9,246 nt of DNA from an uncultured Clostridia bacterium. GTDB lineage: Bacteria > Bacillota > Clostridia > TANB77 > CAG-508. The stretch is from assembly GCA_948739805.1 (NCBI GenBank), contig CAPYID010000055.1:1-9246 (forward strand), read 5' to 3'. Below are positions 5,322-9,246 of the stretch, one piece after another. Numbering within the stretch: the first letter of the stretch is position 1; every line of letters starts with the position of its first letter. The position numbers and the translations under genes are program-made. The notes below the pieces were generated by a model, which worked only from the letters and a program-made list of their open reading frames with translations, did not search any database and was not told the DNA's origin.

Positions 5322-6611
5322 TTATTTATATTTTTTTATTTCTTCTATTGCTCTATCTGCTAATTTTTGATATTTTATTTTTTTGTCTTTTATTTTTTCT
5401 TCTAATGGTTTTAGTATTCCAAAGTTTGCGTTCATTGGCTGAAATTTTTCATTTGGCGTTGCTATATATTTTGATAATGCTCCAATTATTGTTGTGTCTG
5501 GAAATACTATTTTGGGTTTGTTGTTTATTTCATTTGCTATGTTTAATCCTACTACTTTTCCTGAGGCTATCGCTTCTACATATCCTTCTACTCCTGTTAT
5601 TTGTCCTGCAAAATATATTTTTTTATTAGATTTCAAATTATATGTTTCATCTAATAGTTCTGGTGAGTTTATGAATGTGTTTCTATGCATTACTCCATAT
5701 TTTACAAATTCTGCTTTTTCTAGTCCTGGTATCATGCTGAATATTCTTTTTTGTTCACCGAATTTTAGATTAGTTTGAAATCCCACAATGTTGTATATAG
5801 TTGCTTCTTTATTATCTTGCCTTAGTTGAACTATTGCATATGGTCTAGTATTTGTTCTTGGATCTATAAATCCTACTGGTTTTAATGGTCCAAATCTTAG
5901 TGTGTCTATTCCCCTTTTTGCCATTACTTCAACTGGCATACATCCTTCAAAAATTTCCCTTTTTTCAAATTCGTGTAATTCTACAATCTCTGCGTTTATT
6001 AGTTCTTTCCAAAATTTTTCATATTCTTGTTTGTTCATAGGTAAATTTATGTAACATGCTTCTCCTTTTCCATATCTATCTCCTAAAAAGCCTATATTCA
6101 TGTCTATTGTTTCTTTTTCTACTATTGGAGCAGCTGCATCATAGAAGTGTAATCCTTTTTTCCCTGTTAGCTTTATTATTTCTTGTGATAGTAATTGTGT
6201 GGTTAATGGACCAGTTGCAATAACTACTTTTTCTGAATCCTCTGGTATTTTCGTTATTTCTTCATTTATAATTTGTATGTTTGGCATTTCTTTTATTTTT
6301 TGTGTTACTAGTTTAGAGAAGTTTTCTCTATCTACTGCTAACGCTTGACCTGCTGGTACACTTGTTTTATCAGCACATTTTATTAGTAAAGAATCTAATA
6401 TTCTTAGTTCTTCTTTTAATAAACCACATGCATTTGTGTGTAAATTTGATTTGAATGAATTACTACATACAATTTCTGCAAGATTATTGTTTGTGTGTGC
6501 AGGTGAAAATTTCTTTGGTTTCATTTCATATAGTTTTACTTCTATTCCTTGTTTCGCTATTTCATATGCCACTTCACTTCCTGCTAGTCCTCCTCCTATA
6601 ATTGTTACCAT
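5322..6611 (-). CDS. trmFO: tRNA m5U54 methyltransferase, folate/FAD-dependent (TrmFO)
   Basis: TrmFO makes 5-methyluridine at position 54 in the T-loop of tRNAs, using 5,10-methylenetetrahydrofolate as carbon donor and FADH2 as reductant. The 429-residue length is normal. The FAD-binding GGGLAGSE is at residues 6-13. CSNSFKS carries C49, and EGCMPVE carries C224. These correspond to the two functional cysteines C53 and C226 of the B. subtilis enzyme. ATGPLTT, LGDRYGKGEACYINLPM, RFGPLKPVGF, and FAGQITGVEGYVEA are further family blocks. The start at 6611 has AAAGGAG about nine bases upstream. The gene leads the minus-strand block but is functionally unrelated to sporulation, and spoVAC has its own promoter after it. 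Its 3' end is followed by a REP-like hairpin. Nothing in it looks damaged. Confidence 0.96.
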   Translation of the reverse strand: MVTIIGGGLAGSEVAYEIAKQGIEVKLYEMKPKKFSPAHTNNNLAEIVCSNSFKSNLHTNACGLLKEELRILDSLLIKCADKTSVPAGQALAVDRENFSKLVTQKIKEMPNIQIINEEITKIPEDSEKVVIATGPLTTQLLSQEIIKLTGKKGLHFYDAAAPIVEKETIDMNIGFLGDRYGKGEACYINLPMNKQEYEKFWKELINAEIVELHEFEKREIFEGCMPVEVMAKRGIDTLRFGPLKPVGFIDPRTNTRPYAIVQLRQDNKEATIYNIVGFQTNLKFGEQKRIFSMIPGLEKAEFVKYGVMHRNTFINSPELLDETYNLKSNKKIYFAGQITGVEGYVEAIASGKVVGLNIANEINNKPKIVFPDTTIIGALSKYIATPNEKFQPMNANFGILKPLEEKIKDKKIKYQKLADRAIEEIKKYK

Positions 6612-6958
6612 TTTGGGTTTCTCCTTTACCTTTTTTATAATTTTATCAAATTTGTTTTGATTTTATCACTAATATTTGACAATTTTGTAGTGAAAATCAA
6701 TTTATGAAGGTTTTTGATAAGTTACTCGTACTCTTTTTTATGTTTTTTGTATTTTGTTTCATATTATTGCTTTATTCTAAAGAAAAAATTTACCCATTTT
6801 TATGGGCAGTTCTTTATTTGGTAGCGTTAGCGTAGTTATCTACAACTTTTTTGGCTCTCATAACGATTGATACAAATATCAATCAATTTATTAAAGTATA
6901 TCATATTTTTTATAAATTGCAATAGAATTATAAAAAAACAGAAAGTAGCAAAGGGCAC
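6612..6958. other. Intergenic junction between core block and accessory DNA
   Basis: This stretch holds the upstream region of trmFO, a copy of the tRNA-3'-end/terminator repeat (separate entry) and a palindrome, GATTGATA (6865-6872) and TATCAATC (6877-6884). A minus-strand micro-ORF, MRAKKVVDNYANATK, sits at 6862-6815. Its ATG has no ribosome site, and its last codons lie inside the repeat. I see no convincing gene. Base composition is very AT-rich. The boundary between conserved chromosome and accessory DNA probably falls at the repeat. Confidence 0.4.
6783..6826 (-). repeat. Direct repeat copy 1: tRNA 3' end plus terminator
   Basis: On the minus strand this reads CGCTACCA, a short spacer, then CCCAT AAAA ATGGG and a T-run: the end of a tRNA with encoded CCA followed by a terminator. 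It matches 8697-8740 at 39 of 44 positions in the same orientation. Sequence immediately upstream of CGCTACCA does not form a T-arm here, so this copy is only an end fragment. It may mark one side of an old integration. Confidence 0.6.
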
Positions 6959-7928
6959 TGTCAATAATTTTTGAAAATTTCACTAAAAAATACATTATTT
7001 TATTAGCAAATATTTCACCTATGTACAATCTTGAACTTGTTCCACTCGCCACGGAGGCAGACTCAAGATTTAATTTTTTTGTTTTAAATTAAAGTTTATT
7101 GTAAATAATATAATTAGGCGATAGATTTAAAATTAAGATGCTTTGGCATCTTTTAGATAATATTCATTGATTAGCTCAATAACAACATTAGCTAGCCATT
7201 GGTGATAATCTAATGAGTTATTATCTATTTTGCCCTTAGAAATTAATTCTAGGGGCTGTACATCATAAATTTTATTGTTAGCTTTGACACGCATACCTAT
7301 TTTTTCACTAAGATAAATTTGAATTTTGGTTTTTGGTGGCAAACTTCTATCCATAACTTGAAATTTACTGTTCTTTATGGAGAAGATCCCAGCATTATCA
7401 ATAATTCTATCAAATCTAACACATAAAAGTTCATCTAAGTTATACTTTTTTGGTGGGAAAAACACACTATACTTATTTGGATAAAAAGAAATCGGTATAC
7501 AATAATTCTCAAGAGTCTGTCTTAATACCTCGAGATAACCTAGTAAACATTCGTTTTTGCACATAAGCTTCTCAGTTATAGTATTCGTTTTCTTATTTCA
7601 TTTGATATTGTATTTTTAGGTTTTCTACCACGATTTCCATGAGGAATGGATTTTACGCCCTTTTCTTTTACCTCCTTTTTAATCTGTTTTACACGACGCT
7701 CAGAAAGACCTAAGGCATTAGCAACTTGTTTTACTGTACATTGTACTTTTATACATGCTTCAATTAAAGTAGCTCTTTTAATTTCTTCTTGTTTTAACAT
7801 TAAATATTCCACCTTCCTATTTTGCCAATTCTTACATTTTTATACAGCCAGGATGAAATATTTGCTTACAAACTCTTAAGGTTATTTTATCATATATTAA
7901 ATACATTTTTTGCGAAATTTATTTGACA
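6959..7928 (-). mobile_element. Decayed ISNCY-type insertion sequence
   Basis: The span encloses a broken ISNCY-like transposase. Candidate ends are TGTCAATAATTTTTG at 6959 and, inverted at the other side, TGTCAAATAAATTTCGC ending at 7928. After TGTCAA both share AATTTC.C and AAAAAAT, but the left end has an extra 11 bases or so. At about 970 bp it is well short of an intact element of this family. The right-hand end is uncertain because the same block recurs at 8981-9004 without a transposase and forms part of a promoter. A GC-rich dyad lies at 7027-7070: AATCTTGA pairs with TCAAGATT around GCC..GGC. Confidence 0.5.
7133..7800 (-). pseudogene. Internally deleted ISNCY-family transposase
   Basis: Two minus-strand pieces make up the relic. 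The first (7800-7576) is the N-terminal helix-turn-helix part: KQEEIKRATLIEACIKVQCT, then VKQVANALGLSERRVKQIKK and HGNRGRKPKN, ending at a premature stop after EIRKRIL. The second (7564-7133) is out of frame with it. It begins KNECLLGYLEVLRQTLENY, a piece of the DDE catalytic core, followed by YPNKYSVF where working members have Y.D[RK]..VF. It then jumps to the C-terminal beta domain (FSIKNSKFQVMD, KIGMRVKANNKIYDV). About 100 residues before the GYLEVL block and the catalytic glutamate region are missing. The ATG at 7800 follows a GGTGG site; the GTG at 7812 is less likely. The enzyme cannot be active. The second piece has an AUG, but I doubt it is expressed. Confidence 0.75.
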
Positions 7929-7951
7929 GATTTTCTAAAATATGTTATTAT
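7904..7951 (+). promoter_or_regulatory. Strong sigma-A promoter A with shared upstream block
   Basis: TTGACA (7923-7928), 17 bases, TATTAT (7946-7951): near-consensus. The 25 bases ending in the -35 box match 8980-9004 at 21 positions (core TTTTTT, CGAAATT, ATTTGACA). Transcription should start near 7958 and make the small RNA. The block overlaps the presumed right end of the IS, so the -35 may have come from the IS end. Confidence 0.7.
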
Positions 7952-7957
7952 ATATTT

Positions 7958-8034
7958 ACATTAAACAATGTACCTTAGGTCAGGGTGTCAATATTGTTTG
8001 CTAGTAGTGTAACCGTAAATGCACTACTTTTTTT
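7958..8034 (+). ncRNA. Candidate antisense small RNA A (about 77 nt)
   Basis: A strong promoter and a Rho-independent terminator (8003-8034) bracket a stretch with no ORF. The 5' end can fold as ACATT/AATGT (7958-7971) or as AAACAAT/ATTGTTT (7963-7969 with 7993-7999). Bases 7977-8001 are an imperfect repeat of plus-strand 8188-8213, which is the antisense of the start region of the 36-codon gene. AGGTCAGG and GTGTCA are exact (two bases bulged in the mRNA). They are followed by a ten-base block with one mismatch and one G-U, for 23 pairs in all. The target runs from next to the GGGGG ribosome site, across the AUG, to codon 6. I infer translational repression, as in par/Fst loci. Expression has not been shown. 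Confidence 0.6.
8003..8034 (+). terminator. Terminator of small RNA A
   Basis: AGTAGTG (8003-8009) pairs with CACTACT (8022-8028) around a 12-base loop, followed by an uninterrupted T-run to 8034. Confidence 0.8.
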
Positions 8035-8040
8035 ATACTT

Positions 8041-8074
8041 AAAAAAGTGAGAAAGCCCGTAAAAACTTTCCCAC
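8041..8074 (-). terminator. Terminator of the 36-codon gene
   Basis: On the minus strand GTGGGAAAG (8074-8066) pairs with CTTTCTCAC (8055-8047), all paired with one G-U, followed by TTTTTT. It sits back to back with the terminator of small RNA A, only a few bases away. Confidence 0.8.
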
Positions 8075-8093
8075 CCGACTATGTATGACACAT

Positions 8094-8204
8094 CTAGTCT
8101 TTACCTTTTTTGTATTCTTCTAATTGTGATTGCAATTTGATGTTCTCTTCTTTTTCTGCTAATAACTGTTCAACCAACTTTAGAATAAGGTCAGGTTGTG
8201 TCAT
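8094..8204 (-). CDS. 36-residue charged coiled-coil peptide, partner of small RNA A
   Basis: ATG (8204-8202) is preceded by GGGGG (8217-8213, eight-base gap) and the frame ends in TAG at 8096-8094. The peptide starts MTQPDLILKLVEQLLAEKE and ends NIKLQSQLEEYKKGKD. Hydrophobic residues recur with a three/four spacing (L, I, L, V, L, L; then I, L, L), which suggests a short coiled coil able to dimerise. There is no membrane span, signal or lipobox. The gene has its own promoter, a 5' hairpin in the leader (ACCTTT/AAAGGT, 8258-8253 with 8245-8240) and a terminator. That is a complete unit, so it is unlikely to be a chance ORF. I do not recognise a family. The antisense RNA against its start suggests that its product must be kept low, as for a toxin or a regulator. 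Confidence 0.6.
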   Translation of the reverse strand: MTQPDLILKLVEQLLAEKEENIKLQSQLEEYKKGKD

Positions 8205-8265
8205 CTTATTTGCCCCCTTTCCGTCCTTATGTAAGAACTACCTTTGACAGCGAAAGGTTGTTATT

Positions 8266-8294
8266 ATATTACAATATAATTTTATAAAATACAA
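8266..8294 (-). promoter_or_regulatory. Promoter of the 36-codon gene
   Basis: TTGTAT (8294-8289) and TAATAT (8271-8266) are 17 bases apart on the minus strand. An overlapping TATAAT (8268-8263) is an alternative -10. Predicted start is near 8259, giving a leader of about 55 bases. Upstream are two direct copies of ATTTTACAAAA (8309-8319 and 8338-8348) and a TTTACAA/TTGTAAA dyad (8340-8346 with 8357-8363), possible regulator sites. Confidence 0.4.
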
Positions 8295-8363
8295 GCGAAC
8301 ACGCTAAAATTTTACAAAAGTTTGTTTTGTCTCATTTATTTTACAAAAACTCGTGATTGTAAA

Positions 8364-8696
8364 GTAGCATTACTATTGACTTTATAAACGTATAAAATTC
8401 TGATTTTATGTTGTTTTTTATAGAAACGGTTATGTTTCATTAATTTTTTAAATTTTAAGAATATAAATATATTTTTTTATTTGATTGCCATAAAAGAGTA
8501 GCACCCCAAAACGCTTACAGCAAGATGGTTTGACGCCTTTTTAAAATCGGTTTTAAGATAAGATATTTTGTAAGATATATAATTTCATATCTTCCAACAG
8601 AAAAAATAAAAAAAATCGAAGATTTTTCTTTAATTTGTTCTCGCCCGATTGAGTTTTCGACTTTAAGGACAAAATCTCAAGGGCTAGCTATTATAT
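8364..8696. other. AT-rich accessory spacer with a dyad and start-less open frames
   Basis: No gene with a start and ribosome site is visible. On the minus strand a frame is open from about 8671 to a TAA at 8522-8520 (VENSIGREQIKEKSSIFF... ending KPILKRRQTILL) without a start codon. It may be a gene remnant or chance. At 8643-8684 a dyad pairs GCCC with GGGC, TTGAG with CTCAA and TTTT with AAAA (small bulges). This is a possible structured RNA or protein site. A weak low-GC hairpin (AAAAATC GAA GATTTTT) lies near 8615-8632. Confidence 0.3.
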
Positions 8697-8740
8697 AAAA
8701 AAATTACCCATTTTTATGAGCAATTTTTTGTTTGGTAGCG
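8697..8740 (-). repeat. Direct repeat copy 2: tRNA 3' end plus terminator
   Basis: Same orientation as 6783-6826, with 39 of 44 bases identical. On the minus strand CGCTACCA (8740-8733) is followed by CTCAT AAAA ATGGG, which pairs with one G-U, and TTTTTTT. Here the repeat continues directly into a T-arm, so it is the natural end of the tRNA-like sequence at 8733-8819. Confidence 0.6.
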
Positions 8741-8819
8741 AGAGGGAGATTCGAACCCTCGACATCACGGGTATGAACTCTTAAAAGTCTTATCTACCAA
8801 TCATTTGGACTATCTAATA
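8733..8819 (-). pseudogene. tRNA-Met-like pseudogene, probable integration (att) site
   Basis: Read on the minus strand, the 3' half is that of an elongator tRNA-Met: TTCATAC (anticodon CAT at 8775-8773), a T-loop TTCGAAT, acceptor strand TCTCGCT, discriminator A and encoded CCA. The 5' half does not match it. The expected AGCGAGA acceptor strand is absent: TATTAGA pairs only in its last three positions, apart from one wobble. The anticodon stem does not pair, and the T-stem GAGGG/CTCCC has an A-C mismatch. A D-loop-like TTGGTAGA is present. Homology that starts at the anticodon loop and runs to the 3' end is the usual footprint of tyrosine-recombinase integration into a tRNA gene. A decayed whole tRNA is the alternative. 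Confidence 0.5.
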
Positions 8820-8873
8820 GTATCTATTACACATACCCATTAACTATAAATGTCTAGTTTTATTTGATATTAT

Positions 8874-8933
8874 TCACTGGTTGCATACACGGTTGCATAC
8901 ATTTTTTAGCATACTATTTCTCTTAAATTGTAA
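8874..8933 (-). pseudogene. Possible C-terminal scrap of a gene, with 12-bp tandem repeat
   Basis: A 12-base unit, GGTTGCATACAC/T, occurs twice at 8879-8902. On the minus strand it lies in a short frame ending ...LKNVCNRVCNQ at the TGA 8876-8874; the frame opens only at a TAG at 8936-8934. Its position, reading toward the tRNA-like site and ending about 55 bases before it, is where the end of an integrase gene would be expected. The scrap is too short for a family call. Confidence 0.25.
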
Positions 8934-8979
8934 CTACATTCTATCATAAAACTTTCAATTTCTCAATAAGTTATTTAAA

Positions 8980-9027
8980 GCTTTTTTACGAAATTGATTT
9001 GACAATTCTTAATAATCTGTGTATAAT
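8980..9027 (+). promoter_or_regulatory. Consensus sigma-A promoter B with shared upstream block
   Basis: TTGACA (8999-9004), exactly 17 bases, TATAAT (9022-9027): a perfect consensus promoter. The 25 bases through the -35 box match those of promoter A at 21 positions. Transcription should start near 9034. Confidence 0.8.
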
Positions 9028-9033
9028 ATACAT

Positions 9034-9121
9034 AGAAAATGAGAAACACAGAAATGTGTTGCCACGATAAAATAAGTTAGATAACCATTCGACCGTGTCA
9101 AAAGCAGAATGGTTATTTTTT
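9034..9121 (+). ncRNA. Candidate antisense small RNA B (about 88 nt)
   Basis: A perfect promoter and a strong terminator define a short transcript with no plausible ORF. Its 5' part has a hairpin AACACA-GAAA-TGTGTT (9045-9060) capped by a GNRA-type tetraloop, then an unstructured linker, then the 10-bp terminator stem. It converges on the small membrane protein gene whose stop codon is at 9122-9120. The minus transcript must read into the same terminator, so the two RNAs would be complementary over about 9081-9121. This arrangement fits a type I antitoxin RNA. Expression is not shown by the sequence. Confidence 0.6.
9081..9121. terminator. Shared bidirectional terminator
   Basis: ATAACCATTC (9081-9090) pairs perfectly with GAATGGTTAT (9107-9116) around a 16-base loop. 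T-run 9116-9121 follows on the plus strand. On the minus strand the stem follows directly after the stop codon of the small membrane protein and has a weaker tail (CTAACTTATTTTAT). Strong for small RNA B, moderate in the other direction. Confidence 0.8.
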
Positions 9122-9246
9122 ATTGTTTATGTAGTAACCAACAAATGATGCCTAACAAAACAATGTTTATGATAGTTACACCTACTAATCCTGTTAATGA
9201 TAAAATAAGAATGTACAAAAAATGGAATTTAACAATGTACAAAAAT
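9120..9246 (-). CDS. Small hydrophobic membrane protein, C-terminal part; candidate type I toxin
   Basis: The frame is open from the right edge of the window to TAA at 9122-9120, giving 41 visible residues. The stretch YILILSLTGLVGVTIINIVL, then LGIICWLL is almost purely hydrophobic, enough for one or two membrane passes, and the protein ends HKQ. A short highly hydrophobic protein with a charged tail, facing a promoter-terminator RNA that overlaps its 3' end, is the usual form of type I toxins such as TxpA, BsrG or the C. difficile type I toxins. I see no sequence identity to a specific family. A 13-base repeat (TTTTTTGTACATT-like, 24 bases apart) lies in the first visible codons, so the coding part may begin near there or outside the window. 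Confidence 0.5.
   Translation of the reverse strand, partial: FLYIVKFHFLYILILSLTGLVGVTIINIVLLGIICWLLHKQ

Noticed and set aside
5306..5778. Long plus-strand open frames opposite trmFO, rich in leucine and phenylalanine
   Set aside because: They are antisense shadows of an AT-rich, full-length trmFO gene and lack ribosome sites.
6815..6862. Micro-ORF MRAKKVVDNYANATK
   Set aside because: It has no ribosome site, and its end is formed by the tRNA-end repeat.
8282..8306. LexA-type box around GCGAACACGC upstream of the 36-codon gene
   Set aside because: It lacks the second half GTTCG at the required spacing.
8733..8819. A functional tRNA-Met gene
   Set aside because: The acceptor and anticodon stems do not pair, and the 5' half is unrelated to what the 3' half needs.
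8879..8902. CRISPR repeat
   Set aside because: There are only two 12-bp units, directly adjacent with no spacer.

Overview
The window is AT-rich DNA from a spore-forming, low-GC Firmicute, most likely a member of the Clostridia. The evidence is a spoVAC-spoVAD-spoVAE operon, a YdcC/GerS-like sporulation protein, folate-type TrmFO, strong AGGAGG-type ribosome sites and T-tailed terminators. The species cannot be named from the sequence alone.

Layout. At 1-397 (minus) is the N-terminal part of a surface protein with a GLUG/beta-helix-like segment. It is preceded by a long leader carrying a two-hairpin repeat and a sigma-A-like promoter with a nearby Spo0A-like box. At 730-855 is the tail of a lost gene. 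At 967-1905 (plus) is an HD-GYP phosphodiesterase with an operator-like palindrome over its -10 box. Facing it is a minus-strand block that runs from 6611 down to 1988: trmFO, spoVAC, spoVAD, spoVAE, a LolA-like protein and a frameshifted mazF/endoA. A sigma-G-like promoter precedes spoVAC. Two REP-like hairpins lie in the spaces between genes of this block. The LolA-like/mazF pair recalls the ydcC-alr-ndoAI-ndoA order of Bacillus subtilis, but alr and the antitoxin are missing.

The right third (about 6780-9246) is accessory DNA. Two direct copies (39 of 44 identical) of a tRNA 3' end plus terminator lie 1.9 kb apart at 6783-6826 and 8697-8740. The second joins a tRNA-Met-like pseudogene. This looks like repeated integration at one tRNA site. 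Between the copies are an internally deleted ISNCY-type transposase and a small RNA/small ORF pair. To the right are a second small RNA and a small membrane protein.

The most interesting signal is the pair at 7906-8294. A plus-strand RNA of about 77 nt, with a near-consensus promoter and its own terminator, carries a 25-nt segment that can form 23 base pairs with the ribosome-binding region and first codons of a convergent 36-codon gene. That is the layout of par/Fst type I toxin-antitoxin loci, but the encoded peptide is a charged coiled coil, not a membrane toxin. A second small RNA (about 9034-9121) uses a promoter with the same upstream block. It converges on a small hydrophobic protein gene and overlaps it at a shared terminator, a classic type I toxin-antitoxin layout.
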